The position numbers were made by a program, and so were the translations under genes. Below the pieces are notes generated by a model. That model saw only the letters and a program-made list of their open reading frames with translations, did no database searches and was not told the DNA's origin. From Congeria kusceri (lineage: Eukaryota; Mollusca; Bivalvia; Myida; Dreissenidae), in contig CM051029.1 in assembly GCA_027627225.1 (NCBI GenBank), positions 16,575,956 to 16,639,955 on the forward strand: 64,000 nt of DNA, in the 5' to 3' direction. Positions 62,401 through 64,000 of the stretch are shown here, in pieces. Position 1 is the first letter of the stretch. Every line of letters starts with the position of its first letter.

Positions 62401-64000
62401 GTAGATTGTCCTTGGTTTACAGTCCAGTATATGTAAACAGGATTGCAATACTTTTATTCCATATTCGTATATGCCGAGTCTGTATTCGTATATGCCGAGT
62501 CTGTATTCGTATATGCCGTGTCTGTATTCTTATATGCCGAGTCTGTATTCGTATATGCCGAGTCTGTATTCGTATATGCCGAGTCTGTATTCGTATATGC
62601 CGAGTCTGTATTCGTATATGCCAAACTTTGGATAAGTTGAAGTCATATCCCTGCGACTTTGAGATAATGAGGTTCATCTGTAAGTTAGAGTGTTACCTTG
62701 TGTTGCCATTAGAGCGTTAGGATTTCAAGTCCTCTTGTTCAGTTTAGTTTAAACCTATTTATTTAAGCGATTGTATCAAAAGCTACAGACTTAATTAGAA
62801 ACCTTTGAGTCTGTTTTCTGGGTTAACGAGTACTTTATGACTTAAGAAAGGTCACTCAAACTCTATTGAGTAGGGATAGAACTCAAATGATTACTTGAGA
62901 CCCTGTCGAATCTGTTTTCTGGGTTGAACAAGTAGATCTACTTGATGACTTAAGAACGGTAACTCGAACTCTGTTGAGCAAGGATGAAACTCAAATGATT
63001 ACAGAAACCCTGTCGAATTTTCTGGGTCGAACCACTGCTTGACTCGAGAACGGTCACTCACTAAGCAGGGATGGAAATCACATGCTGAATGAGACACTTT
63101 CAAGTCCATATTCTGGGTCAAACCACTACTTGATTCGAGAAAGGTCACTCAAAGTCTATTGAGCAGGGATGGAACTCATATGCTGAATGAGACACTTTCA
63201 AGTCCATATTCTGGGTAGAACCAATACTTGATGAAAAGGTAACTTGATATCTTCTGAGAAGGGATGGAACTGACAGTCGCCTGATTGCATTGTGGACACC
63301 ATAACCATTACACTTGCCGAATGCCTCTTTTGCATATTTCAGGATTCCCCGGTGTTTGATATCTTATCCCGATGCGGTGCCATTAGCAGTGCCTACGTCT
63401 CTCCGTGCAATGACCTCATATCCGCTGAGAACAACAACGCAGCCAAGGCAGCTGAAATGTAAGTGTGGTACATGAAATTGTCGCCAAATTCGTTGTATTC
63501 TACTATAGGTTGTTTATTAATGAATTGTAAATTCTTTGTCAATCTTCTTGGCGTTTTATGCGTTAAGATTGAGATTTTCAACTTGTGCAGTGTCATTAAG
63601 ACTTAACTCCGTTAGAATGAAATCAGTCATCACGAACATCAAAGTAGTATGTAGTAACTCCGTTAGAATGAAATCAGTCATCACAAACATCAAAGTAGTA
63701 TTTAGGTTTCAACCAAGATTAGATCGTCATATGAACACAGTGTTTTGAACTGAACAAAAATGAATTTTTCATAGAGCAAAGGAGAAGCGAGACATTTATG
63801 AATTTTCATTTGCTATTTTCATGTCTTTGTTCACCTCAATTTAGTATTCTGTTTGCTATCTATACTTCATAACGAAATTTTCCACTCCAGTTACATGTCG
63901 CCCAGTCGCGGCCAGGCTAGCAAGGGAACTAACTCAGGCCACATCGTGGTTATGTCCCCTCGTAAGGGCGGGGTCACCATGGCCTACAGCAGAGACAGCC
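2355..64000 (+). CDS. RB1: Retinoblastoma-associated protein (RB1/pRB), 14 internal exons, both ends outside window
   Basis: The gene encodes the nuclear pocket protein that binds E2F-DP and chromatin cofactors, restrains G1/S entry and is inactivated by CDK phosphorylation. Coding exons: 2355-2441, 6566-6697, 25210-25286, 28134-28244, 30093-30190, 31121-31189, 32362-32471, 33820-33958, 50857-51030, 56395-56509, 56908-57059, 57481-57531, 63343-63458 and 63891-64000+. Every junction is GT-AG and in phase, giving about 513 residues. The order is N-terminal cyclin-like domain (SLGEILKASGL, QTYHLLLCCLEF), linker, pocket A (TPVRAAMNTIQQL, LLNNDVFHRSLLAC, AFDFYKVLE) and spacer (YMSPSR). Wording matches RB1 rather than p107/p130. 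CDK-type sites aligned with human S249, T373, S567 and S608/S612 are present. The 5' exons and pocket B are missing because of the window limits. Introns of 18.5 and 16.9 kb each host a TRIM-like gene. Confidence 0.93.
2801..5555. repeat. 30-bp minisatellite, about 92 copies
   Basis: The unit is cattgagcacagtcctgacc followed by gatatgtaaa. Copies differ at only a few positions, mostly at the base after TGAC and in GAG/CAG. One 8-bp deletion near 4725 shifts the register. Because 30 is divisible by three and several frames lack stops, long false reading frames appear on both strands. It lies in the RB1 intron 2442-6565. Confidence 0.97.
5740..6418 (+). mobile_element. Hairpin-ended tandem-core element (Helentron/HINE-like), 5' end unclear
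   Basis: The core has diverged units containing 'cagatattcaattgaaactt' and 'tgaccaaggcccataact'. The 3' end is aatagtggagcgc, then the small stem GCTGT-cgtgaa-ACAGC and the terminus tcttgtt. This end structure is shared with several other elements in the window. The start is approximate. Confidence 0.5.
6566..6697 (+). CDS. RB1: RB1 exon (window exon 2), N-terminal domain
   Basis: The exon reads FIKFSELMRQFRDRVDL then VEKRYCIISPLFHRFDR. It aligns with the p107 helix pair LSLIQFFSKMKKWMDM / FEVSTVIFKKYEPIF and with human RB1 FTFTELQKN / LLKKYDVLFALFSKLER. The acceptor is ctattgacag and the donor is CAG|GTAGGA. An alternative GT at 6689 would break the frame to the next exon. Entry phase is 2 and exit phase is 2. 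Confidence 0.88.
6815..7258. repeat. 44-bp minisatellite, about 10 copies
   Basis: The unit is acacttggatacttacacag followed by ttgttccttacactgcttgctaca. It starts about 118 bp after the donor of RB1 window exon 2. Each unit contains an acceptor-like tract ending in acacag, but it is not derived from the exon. Confidence 0.92.
7471..9110 (+). mobile_element. Hairpin-ended ATGCCCCC-family element, interrupted by a hAT element
   Basis: It begins ATGCCCCCTTCGAAG with a nearby GTCGGTCGGTCGG tract and about 240-bp core repeats ('gaggtcaacaggtcaaaggtca'). The matching end GGGGGCAT is followed by the stem ATGTT-ttac-AAACAT and ctcttgttt. A hAT-type element occupies 8279-9077. Confidence 0.6.
8279..9077. 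mobile_element. hAT-type non-autonomous element nested in the ATGCCCCC element
   Basis: Perfect 13-bp terminal inverted repeats CAGGCCTTTTTCT bound about 799 bp of non-coding AT-rich DNA. The bases GGGGC flank both ends, consistent with a short target-site duplication inside the G-run of the host element. The interior shares an 'agggtgctgcaccctgctcc' palindrome with the repeat at 22050. Confidence 0.65.
9244..9352. repeat. Direct duplication, two copies of about 53 bp
   Basis: The unit contains tgtgtaaaggtcaaccaatc and 'gttatgcagtcaaaa'. It sits just downstream of the 3' end of TRIM-like gene A. Confidence 0.85.
9664..10016 (-). CDS. TRIM-like gene A, coding exon 3 (C-terminal NHL units)
   Basis: The acceptor is ctgttttgcag. 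The exon encodes VYRCAVSPTGDVIYVT..., GVNVTPAGQVLVCG... and ends ILVFEVQ with a TAG stop. This is the typical closing block of bivalve RING-less TRIM-NHL proteins. Confidence 0.93.
9664..21665 (-). CDS. TRIM-like B-box/coiled-coil/NHL protein, gene A (nested antisense in RB1 intron)
   Basis: There are three coding exons on the minus strand: 21665-21331, 18713-17695 and 10016-9664. They total 1707 bp (568 residues plus stop) and all junctions are in frame. There is no RING. B-box 1 uses C21/C24, C37/C40, C45/C48, H52 and H59. B-box 2 uses C83, H86, C95, H98, C103, C106, H111 and C114 and is split by intron 1. A coiled coil follows (about 125-270), then an NHL-type beta-propeller (GICALSNGQILVADN..., CAVSPTGDVIYVT..., GVNVTPAGQVLVCG...). 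I chose MATFS as the start because paralog B begins there; an in-frame ATG lies 21 bp upstream. A TTTATT at 9512-9517 (AATAAA on this strand) could be its polyadenylation signal. The family acts as scaffolds or ubiquitin-pathway adaptors and is expanded in bivalves; the ligand is unknown. Confidence 0.92.
10230..10372. repeat. Short tandem repeat, three copies of about 44-54 bp
   Basis: The unit is acattctatgtatatacatg followed by ctatgttctaacag, containing the palindrome atgtatatacat. It lies in intron 2 of TRIM-like gene A. Confidence 0.85.
10380..11810. other. Intronic sequence of TRIM-like gene A, no gene seen
   Basis: Mostly AT-rich. Two diverged copies of a segment containing 'agtgttagcatatttgaaca' and 'gtagtttttatatg' occur at 10820-10990. 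At 11070-11160 there is a run of short 'cggccaatacgg/ggcaaatatgg' words alternating with A-tracts. I see no coding potential beyond short random frames. Confidence 0.4.
11815..13164. repeat. 54-bp minisatellite, exactly 25 units
   Basis: The unit is aatggttatagaatgtgttg followed by gtgaatactggcaggtttggcaagactcggtcag. The span of 1350 bp equals 25 x 54 with no length change, and variation is confined to a few positions (ggc/gac, cgg/tgg/ggg). The frame-preserving unit gives a long false minus-strand reading frame. It lies in intron 2 of gene A and in an RB1 intron. Confidence 0.96.
13492..13626. mobile_element. 135-bp near-perfect palindrome (fold-back element)
   Basis: The left arm attaattagttgaatttata... 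and the right arm ...aattcaactaattaat pair over about 58 bp around a loop of roughly 19 bases. The arms include 'ggccaatacggc'. It looks like a hairpin MITE; I see no target-site duplication. Confidence 0.75.
13636..14446 (+). mobile_element. Hairpin-ended CCCCTCAAA-family element with tandem core
   Basis: The 5' palindrome CCCCTCAAACGAAGTTTAAG is followed by a GTCCGTCCGTCTG tract and four diverged units of about 150 bp ('accactaaattttgacagag'). The 3' end has the stem GTCAC-tctt-GTGAC followed by aattctagtt. Confidence 0.6.
14605..17491 (+). mobile_element. Hairpin-ended CTCGACTATTC-family element, interrupted by a nested transposon
   Basis: Subterminal inverted repeats CTCGACTATTCGAA and TTAGAATAGTCGAG bracket the element. 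The core is about ten diverged units of 150-170 bp ('ttattcacttgaaacttgga', 'catcaactccagtatcaggg'). The 3' end is the stem CTGTC-ttct-GACAG then atcttgttt. The insertion at 16316-17327 interrupts it. Confidence 0.75.
16316..17327. mobile_element. hAT-like element nested in the CTCGACTATTC element, with 6-bp target duplication
   Basis: The ends are CAGGAATCTC and GAGATCCCTG (10-bp inverted repeat, one mismatch). The target duplication GACTTT occurs at 16310-16315 and 17328-17333. Joining the flanks restores the host unit 'tagactttgtggttaaag' seen in sister repeats. The interior holds an ATT/AAT microsatellite at 17128-17170 and no transposase frame. Confidence 0.8.
17695..18713 (-). CDS. TRIM-like gene A, coding exon 2 (coiled coil and first NHL units)
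   Basis: The acceptor on the minus strand is attctttcag and the donor is CTACAG|GTAAGA. The exon encodes ICTKVTLISESV..., which completes B-box 2. A long heptad-rich segment (LQTLLEDIKKLQTNWE..., LKQMKETLNSLQASL) follows, then propeller blades (GQILVADN, GIAHHNGDLYVTD). By-eye identity with gene B exon 2 is about 85%. Confidence 0.92.
18969..19810. mobile_element. hAT non-autonomous transposon with perfect 8-bp target duplication
   Basis: Terminal inverted repeats CAGAGCTCCAGAT (13 bp, perfect) bound 842 bp. The 8-bp duplication CATACATG lies at 18961-18968 and 19811-19818, the hAT signature. The interior has four 'ggttaaagggtattttac' units near the left end. It sits in intron 1 of TRIM-like gene A. 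Confidence 0.88.
19978..21305. repeat. Direct duplication of about 320 bp flanking 660 bp of unique DNA
   Basis: The segment beginning ggtatcagttcgcatgtggt recurs at about 20972 and runs to 'attctaagaa' in both copies (19981-20310 and 20970-21304), with about 15-20% divergence. The DNA between has no clear terminal repeats. It lies in intron 1 of gene A. Confidence 0.75.
21331..21665 (-). CDS. TRIM-like gene A, coding exon 1 (two B-boxes)
   Basis: The exon starts caaaATGGCG and ends CTTAATCACAG|GTAACC. It carries a complete B-box 1 and most of B-box 2, and breaks after two bases of the Arg codon in NHR. Unlike gene B there is no tandem array after the donor. Confidence 0.92.
22045..22740. 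repeat. Element with inverted ends whose right end is a 61-bp x 7 array
   Basis: The left end 'gggaaagatctagagcaaaa' / 'cagggtgctgc' is inverted relative to 'gcagcaccctgtaccttttg' / 'ccagatcttcccct'. The right end is amplified as seven 61-bp units from about 22311 to 22737. Related sequence lies inverted at 24050-24310 and inside the hAT element at 8845-8935. Confidence 0.7.
22750..23112. repeat. 78-bp tandem repeat, 4-5 units, alternating subtypes
   Basis: Units contain 'aaacaatgcagataggaaaa' and 'tttaatgtttaggtcacctt'. Two unit types alternate ('gcatcaatgagtg' and 'gccaccataaagtgg'), suggesting a 156-bp higher-order unit. Downstream to about 24030 I see only AT-rich DNA. Confidence 0.8.
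24480..25209 (+). repeat. Splice-acceptor tandem array before RB1 window exon 3 (68-bp unit)
   Basis: Each unit holds 'gttttgtttgtatcctgcag' and the first 23 or so exon bases (gtcagtgcagttggatgaga). Acceptor cuts fall before 24520, 24588, 24656 and so on every 68 bp to 25132, then 25171 and the genuine 25210, 12 in all. The last two steps are 39 bp. The unit is therefore part intron, part coding exon. Confidence 0.95.
25210..25286 (+). CDS. RB1: RB1 exon (window exon 3), N-terminal domain, preceded by an acceptor array
   Basis: The exon encodes SVQLDETESVQDPKKL then CWLLFLNAQ, matching human VSWITFLLAKG and p107 FCWTLFVYTKG. The acceptor tatcctgcag|G is the last of 12 near-identical acceptors repeated from 24520. 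Only this copy runs into the conserved CWLLFLNAQ codons. The donor is CAAG|GTATGT. Acceptors at 25132 and 25171 would extend the exon by 78 or 39 bp with no stop and in the same frame. Confidence 0.9.
25481..27953. mobile_element. hAT element with 8-bp target duplication, split by a nested hairpin-ended element
   Basis: The ends are TAGGGGTGTCACG and TGTGAGACCCCTA. The 8-bp duplication GCCTTAAT flanks it at 25473-25480 and 27954-27961. Removing the nested element leaves about 590 bp of AT-rich DNA with 'attgcaatattt' words. It lies in the RB1 intron between window exons 3 and 4. Confidence 0.85.
25549..27436 (+). mobile_element. AGCTCACCTGAG-family hairpin-ended element, copy 1 (nested)
   Basis: The start is AGCTCACCTGAGCACAACGT with an internal hairpin and a CCGTCGTGTGTG tract. 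The core is about ten units of roughly 165 bp ('caaagattgttcaaatgatg', 'ccacgccccgggggtcac'). The 3' subterminal repeat cagttgagtg is followed by the stem GGGCCatcgtGGCCC and tcttgtt. Confidence 0.82.
28134..28244 (+). CDS. RB1: RB1 exon (window exon 4), N-terminal domain
   Basis: The exon reads DDILSRTEELIQTYHLLLC then CLEFVLRDSPAFQLQSPF. The QTYHLLLCCLEF core matches p107 NSYHLLLCCLDL and human ISFQLMLCVLDYFI. The acceptor is gccccccttgcag and the donor is TTCG|GTAAAA. It exits in phase 1, joining the next exon as Asp. Confidence 0.93.
28312..28597 (+). repeat. tRNA-derived SINE-like pair
   Basis: At 28312-28380 there is a tRNA-like head: acceptor GTGGCCCGG, A box TTAGCTCACTCGATAGAGC, B box GGGTCCGAGTCC and tail CTGGCTGCACA. 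At 28551-28597 a second copy keeps GCGGCCCAGTTAGCTCAG and GGGTTTGAGTCCCGG but has lost the anticodon arm. Neither folds as an intact tRNA gene. They lie between RB1 window exons 4 and 5. Confidence 0.7.
29057..29402. repeat. Direct duplication, two copies of about 163 bp
   Basis: The segment from 'aaaatgtaaacaccaaact' to 'caccttgttagtgcctt' occurs at 29057-29218 and 29241-29401 with few differences. The rest of this RB1 intron (28598-30092) shows no gene. Confidence 0.88.
30093..30190 (+). CDS. RB1: RB1 exon (window exon 5), end of N domain and linker
   Basis: The exon encodes DSLKLERSAIGGSPPSLN then FVRTLAEKFHTSLDE. GGSP sits where human RB1 has the S249 CDK site (NGSPRTP). The following helix matches human [20 protein letters not shown]. 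The acceptor is ttattccag and the donor is GAG|GTAGGC. It exits in phase 0. Confidence 0.9.
31121..31189 (+). CDS. RB1: RB1 exon (window exon 6), linker
   Basis: This short exon (23 codons) reads LKAMQTSTQPYFESLKAANG then NLD. It corresponds to human VKNVYFKNFIPFMNSLGLV. The acceptor is catttttcag and the donor is GAT|GTAAGT. Both ends are phase 0, so skipping it would keep the frame. Confidence 0.88.
31310..31670 (+). mobile_element. Truncated hairpin-ended element
   Basis: Units 'ttcaccgaacttgatagaaa' and 'ccaacagtttt...ccatcttcacc' are followed by 'gtgggggcgtacctgttttacagctctcg', a GGGGGC end with a small CTG-tttta-CAG stem. The 5' part is unclear. Confidence 0.45.
31689..31880. repeat. 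Interspersed repeat related to 62740-63330
   Basis: It shares 'gtttaaacctatttatttta', 'gaaaggtca', 'gagtagggatcgtgacctcc' and the general layout of the tandem block before RB1 window exon 13. Confidence 0.5.
32146..32240. repeat. 25-bp tandem repeat, about 3.5 copies
   Basis: The unit is acacggggcctgatgtcaat followed by gcgga. It is GC-richer than its surroundings and sits 120 bp upstream of RB1 window exon 7. Confidence 0.88.
32362..32471 (+). CDS. RB1: RB1 exon (window exon 7), linker before pocket A
   Basis: The exon encodes VTSLEDQYHARQKECGGLDE then LLFLQHEPTLMPNNFSR. It corresponds to human [20 protein letters not shown] / FLDHDKTLQTD. The acceptor is cttttattcag and the donor is CACG|GTACAC. 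It exits in phase 2, completing an Arg codon in the next exon. Confidence 0.92.
32518..33687 (+). mobile_element. ATGCCCCC-family hairpin-ended element, second copy
   Basis: It begins ATGCCCCCACTTTAGAGGGG with a GTCCGCCGGTCCGTCC tract. The core is about six units of roughly 145 bp ('cttgtgcacctgggtatttt', 'ggtgcagttttttt'). It ends GGGGGCATAC, stem GTGT-caaacgc-ACAC, then atgtctagttttt. It fills most of the RB1 intron between window exons 7 and 8. Confidence 0.75.
33820..33958 (+). CDS. RB1: RB1 exon (window exon 8), start of pocket A with T373-type CDK site
   Basis: The exon contains DTPVTPVRAAMNTIQQLKNL then ISANTDHLQLLREHFQ. VTPVR aligns with human HTPVR (T373), whose phosphorylation docks the N domain onto the pocket. 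MNTIQQL is diagnostic of RB1. The acceptor is ttttgacag and the donor is CAA|GTATGT. Decayed copies of the exon 3' end plus donor recur seven times downstream (34019-35160). Confidence 0.94.
34019..35160 (+). repeat. Seven decayed copies of the RB1 window-exon-8 3' end with donor
   Basis: Copies begin near 34019, 34552, 34663, 34769, 34889, 35001 and 35116. Each carries 'cagaccatctacaactccac' or a close variant and 'gaacatttccag', usually followed by GTTAGT or GTATGT. Spacers are GT- and G-rich (for example near 34861 and 35090). The genuine copy is 33920-33958. Confidence 0.88.
35670..37316. other. Cluster of ten TGTCACGTAAAATTCA-like motifs
   Basis: The motif occurs near 35674 (reverse), 36058, 36229, 36415, 36571 (reverse), 36602 (reverse), 36936, 36953, 37108 and 37298, with no constant spacing. 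The sequence between is AT-rich and unremarkable. It lies in the RB1 intron between window exons 8 and 9. The function is unknown. Confidence 0.7.
37349..38587 (+). mobile_element. AGCTCACCTGAG-family hairpin-ended element, copy 2
   Basis: It starts AGCTCACCTGAGCACAACGT. The core has units with 'ctctacaaagattgttcaaa' and two extra units 'cactgttactaaaaatagac'. It ends caggtgagcgacctaGGGCC-gtagt-GGCCC tcttgtt. Confidence 0.82.
39425..39905 (+). mobile_element. Fragment of a GGGGCGGGG-type tandem-core element
   Basis: Units of about 190 bp contain 'ggggcgggggtattttcctt' and 'tggttggatttcgaaat'. They match the foreign block inside the next element (40690-40820). No clear ends. The preceding 38590-39424 shows no gene. 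Confidence 0.55.
39912..41516 (+). mobile_element. AGCTCACCTGAG-family hairpin-ended element, copy 3, composite
   Basis: It starts AGCTCACCTGAGCACAAAGT and ends tcaggtgagcgtcctagggc cctcttgtt. From about 40455 a second start-like block ('agttcacctgagcacgaagt') and a GGGGCGGGG unit interrupt the usual 165-bp units, so it looks like a fusion or nested insertion of two related families. Confidence 0.75.
41540..41608 (+). mobile_element. Solo 3' end of a hairpin-ended element
   Basis: The segment 'aaggcagtggagcgatacag' is followed by the stem GGCAC-tttt-GTGCC and tcttgttt. Only the terminus is present. From here to 42219 I see AT-rich sequence that may include the gene B promoter, with no clear TATA box. 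Confidence 0.5.
42220..42557 (+). CDS. TRIM-like gene B, coding exon 1 (B-boxes)
   Basis: The exon starts caaaATGGCGACATTT and ends CTTAATCACAG|GTACCG. The last roughly 22 exon bases and the donor are repeated about 13 more times immediately downstream. The first copy is the coding one because it continues the reading frame from MATFSPQSS to FLNHR. Confidence 0.92.
42220..46808 (+). CDS. TRIM-like B-box/coiled-coil/NHL protein, gene B (nested sense in RB1 intron)
   Basis: There are three coding exons: 42220-42557, 43831-44849 and 46456-46808. They total 1710 bp (569 residues plus stop) and all are in frame. Exon 2 and exon 3 are exactly the same lengths as in gene A and exon 1 is one codon longer, so these are paralogs. 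B-box 1 is damaged: the second Cys of the first pair is Gly25 and the last His position is Arg60. B-box 2 is intact (C84, H87, C96, H99, C104, C107, H112, C115). Coiled coil and NHL propeller follow. AATAAA at 46840-46845 lies 32 bp after the stop. The gene lies in sense orientation inside the RB1 intron 33959-50856, so its exons are present in RB1 pre-mRNA. Substrate and partners are unknown. Confidence 0.92.
42536..43125 (+). repeat. Splice-donor tandem array after TRIM-like gene B exon 1 (about 41-bp unit, 14 donors)
   Basis: The unit is actaactgtgctttccttaa followed by tcacag|gtaccgtagacatgc, so each copy repeats the last 20 or so exon bases plus the donor. The first junction (42557) is the coding one and about 13 follow. 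Two copies carry damaged donors (attacag|tacc, cacag|gaacc). Gene A has no such array. Confidence 0.95.
43831..44849 (+). CDS. TRIM-like gene B, coding exon 2 (coiled coil and NHL)
   Basis: The acceptor is attctttcag and the donor is TTACAA|GTAAGA. The exon opens QCTKVTLISESV, completing B-box 2, followed by the coiled coil and blades GQILVADQSNKRVKLLD and GIAHHQGELYVTD. Length is 1019 bp, as in gene A. Reading through the donor reaches a stop 32 bp later. Confidence 0.93.
45880..45962 (-). repeat. tRNA-like fragment, probably SINE-derived
   Basis: On the minus strand the segment reads agcgcaaagtgcatctgcct ... ggacccggattcaatccccc, resembling a D arm, anticodon arm and B box. The acceptor stem is not convincing. 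It lies in intron 2 of TRIM-like gene B, where I see nothing else (44850-46455). Confidence 0.4.
46456..46808 (+). CDS. TRIM-like gene B, coding exon 3 (C-terminal NHL units)
   Basis: The acceptor is ctctgttttgcag. The exon encodes NSCAVSPTGDVIYVTNN..., GVHVTPAGQVLVCG... and ends ILVFEVQ with TAG. It is about 77% identical to gene A exon 3 by eye. Confidence 0.93.
47800..49430. repeat. Degenerate 'gtaaatatggctaaagaaca' array with an 88-bp higher-order block
   Basis: Irregular units of about 35-50 bp contain 'taaatatggctaaagaacaa' and 'cacagtacagta'. From about 48570 to 49345 an 88-bp higher-order unit ('tatagctacgggtaatgaac', 'aatatactacagtactgtac') repeats about nine times. The array resumes at 50705-50830 after an insertion. 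Confidence 0.88.
49431..50699. mobile_element. Candidate insertion with 136-bp palindromic end, inside the satellite
   Basis: The palindrome 49431-49566 has arms of about 65 bp (gttacactgttcgtaactga... and its complement) with centre gagcgcagctcgag. An 11-bp inverted pair tatatctcacc (49570-49580) / ggtgagatata (50689-50699) follows. The 'gtaaatatggctaaagaac' satellite continues on both sides, so 49431-50699 looks inserted. No known coding domain; a 9-copy repeat occupies 49860-50235. Confidence 0.6.
49860..50235. repeat. 34/44-bp tandem repeat, about 9 copies
   Basis: The unit is aaatggagtgtcaagcagta followed by cagtaatactgcagta, with or without the 10-bp 'cacattggaa' piece, so two length classes are interspersed. 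Confidence 0.88.
50857..51030 (+). CDS. RB1: RB1 exon (window exon 9), pocket A
   Basis: The exon reads NCASNPERSITERVSQMKLK ... AEQRYRQASNLYYRVMKRLL. It aligns with human NCTVNPKESILKRVKD and [20 protein letters not shown]. The acceptor is tatattcacag and the donor is ATA|GTGAGT. The last nine exon bases and the donor form the start of a 38-bp unit repeated about 110 times downstream. Both ends are phase 0. Confidence 0.95.
51021..55236 (+). repeat. Splice-donor tandem array after RB1 window exon 9 (38-bp unit, about 110 copies)
   Basis: The unit is gctggacata|gtgagtagtt followed by atggctgaacaatcatag. The first unit contains the genuine last codons (LLDI) and donor at 51030/51031. Most units keep ATA|GTGAGT; some read GTCAGT, ATGAGT or GCGAGT. 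The span of about 4.2 kb gives roughly 110 units with a few one-base insertions and one short deletion near 52742. Confidence 0.96.
55237..56126. other. Intronic AT-rich sequence, no gene seen
   Basis: This is the remainder of the RB1 intron between the 38-bp array and the exon 10 copies. I find no coding frame, repeat unit or RNA-like fold worth naming. Confidence 0.5.
56127..56394 (+). repeat. Two mini-copies of RB1 window exon 10 with both splice sites
   Basis: Copies with exon-like starts at 56168 and 56281 resemble the exon from 'gagaaggaaagg' to 'catcgctcactgc'. The next 40 or so exon bases are deleted, and they end TT|GTTAGT like the real donor. Spacing is about 113 bp. The nearer copy has a mutated acceptor (tttgag); the farther has tttcag but an early in-frame stop. 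Confidence 0.88.
56395..56509 (+). CDS. RB1: RB1 exon (window exon 10), pocket A
   Basis: The exon reads ERERLAQKDFSSLLNNDVFH then RSLLACSTEIVLTTYNVS. It aligns with human [20 protein letters not shown] / MSLLACALEVVMATYS. The acceptor is tattctttcag. The donor TCTT|GTTAGT is preferred because it exits in phase 1 and keeps frame with the next exon; the nearer AAT|GTCTCT would not. Two degenerate, internally deleted copies lie directly upstream at about 113-bp spacing. Confidence 0.9.
56908..57059 (+). CDS. RB1: RB1 exon (window exon 11), pocket A
   Basis: The exon encodes SMTHSVLNSSDSKFL, then FPWVLDVFELYAFDFYKVLE and SYLKAEPNLTRDIIK. This is very close to human [20 protein letters not shown] / SFIKAEGNLTREMIK. 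The acceptor is atattttcag and the donor is AAG|GTTAGT. It exits in phase 0. Confidence 0.95.
57481..57531 (+). CDS. RB1: RB1 exon (window exon 12), end of pocket A
   Basis: This 17-codon exon reads HLTSIENRILDSVAWQS, matching human HLERCEHRIMESLAWLS. The acceptor is gtttttcag and the donor is TCA|GTAAGT. Both ends are phase 0. Confidence 0.93.
57532..60753. other. RB1 intron, mostly unique, no supported gene
   Basis: A 'gatgatgat' microsatellite lies at 57557-57590. A 118-codon minus-strand frame at 57753-58109 has no domain I recognise. Short tandem words 'gtccgagaagtcttcttagt' / 'agggaacgaaa' occur at 60350-60470. Otherwise AT-rich. Confidence 0.45.
60754..61144. mobile_element. hAT-type MITE-like element, copy 2 (inverted relative to 1922-2304)
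   Basis: It begins CAGGGCTTTCATTAAGG and ends TTAATGAAAGCCATG, and over its length is the reverse complement of the copy at 1922-2304 (shared 'ggaagttccatcatgtaagg' and 'catataaacacttgat'). The flanks GTTTTACA and GTTTACA are a likely degenerate target duplication. Confidence 0.7.
62455..62625. repeat. 21-bp tandem repeat, 8 copies
   Basis: The unit is tattcgtatatgccgagtct followed by g, with one or two variants. It is frame-preserving, so it gives short false reading frames on both strands. The preceding 61145-62454 shows no gene. Confidence 0.93.
62740..63330. repeat. Diverged tandem block of about 115-bp units before RB1 window exon 13
   Basis: About five units contain 'tattctgggt', 'acttgattcgagaaaggtca', 'gagcagggatggaactca' and 'gagacactttcaagtc'. 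It begins with 'gtttaaacctatttattt', also present at 31689. It ends about a dozen bases before the exon 13 acceptor. Confidence 0.75.
63343..63458 (+). CDS. RB1: RB1 exon (window exon 13), pocket A to spacer with S567-type site
   Basis: The exon begins DSPVFDILSRCGAISS and ends NNNAAKAAE. S-DSPVFD aligns with human SDSPLFD (S567), and NNNAAKAAE with human NNHTAADM. The acceptor is tatttcag and the donor is AAAT|GTAAGT. It exits in phase 2. Confidence 0.93.
63608..63703. repeat. Direct duplication, two copies of about 48 bp
   Basis: The unit contains aactccgttagaatgaaatc and 'agtcatcac.aacatcaaagtagtat'. It lies in the RB1 intron between window exons 13 and 14. Confidence 0.9.
63891..64000 (+). 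CDS. RB1: RB1 exon (window exon 14), A/B spacer, cut by window edge
   Basis: The exon starts YMSPSRGQASKG and continues VVMSPRKGG to the last base of the window. The SPSR and SPRK motifs are full CDK consensus sites corresponding to the human S608/S612 pair in YLSPVRSPKKK. The acceptor is tccactccag. The exon is open to the edge, so pocket B follows outside the window. Confidence 0.92.

Noticed and set aside
2355..64000. Assignment of the backbone gene to p107/p130 (RBL1/RBL2)
   Set aside because: N-domain helices resemble both, but MNTIQQL, YYRVM, SDSPVFD and YMSPSR match RB1 more closely.

Overview
This is eukaryotic, AT-rich, intron- and repeat-dense DNA, most likely from a bivalve mollusc. 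The evidence is GT-AG introns, bivalve-style RING-less B-box/coiled-coil/NHL proteins, tandem-core interspersed elements with a 3' hairpin, and a tRNA-derived SINE. No bacterial features are present. The species cannot be named from the sequence alone.

The backbone is one plus-strand gene, the retinoblastoma protein RB1 (pRB). I can assemble 14 consecutive in-phase exons from 2355 to the right edge. They run from the N-terminal domain through the CDK-site linker and pocket A into the A/B spacer. The first exons and pocket B lie outside the window. All 13 junctions keep frame, and the protein is closer to RB1 than to p107/p130 (for example TPVRAAMNTIQQL against human TPVRTVMNTIQQL).

Two paralogous TRIM-like genes sit inside two large RB1 introns. 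Gene A (minus strand, 21665 to 9664) is in the intron between exons 2 and 3 of the window. Gene B (plus strand, 42220 to 46808) is in the intron between exons 8 and 9. Both have three coding exons with matching architecture (335/338, 1019 and 353 bp) and encode about 569 residues: two B-boxes, a coiled coil and an NHL-type propeller. They form an inverted nested pair.

The rest is intronic repeat. It includes long minisatellites (30, 44, 54, 38, 61, 78 and 88 bp units), hAT-type non-autonomous transposons with terminal inverted repeats and some visible target-site duplications, several families of hairpin-ended elements with tandem cores (Helentron/HINE-like), two large palindromes and a SINE.

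The most unusual signal is that five separate tandem expansions are built from an exon edge plus its splice site. They are an acceptor array of 12 copies before RB1 exon 3, decayed donor copies after exon 8, about 110 donor copies after exon 9, mini-exon copies before exon 10, and a donor array after exon 1 of TRIM gene B. The coding exon is the first or last unit of each array, so the locus carries many decoy splice sites, two of which would add residues in frame. I regard this class of splice-junction-seeded minisatellite as the best candidate here for something undescribed.
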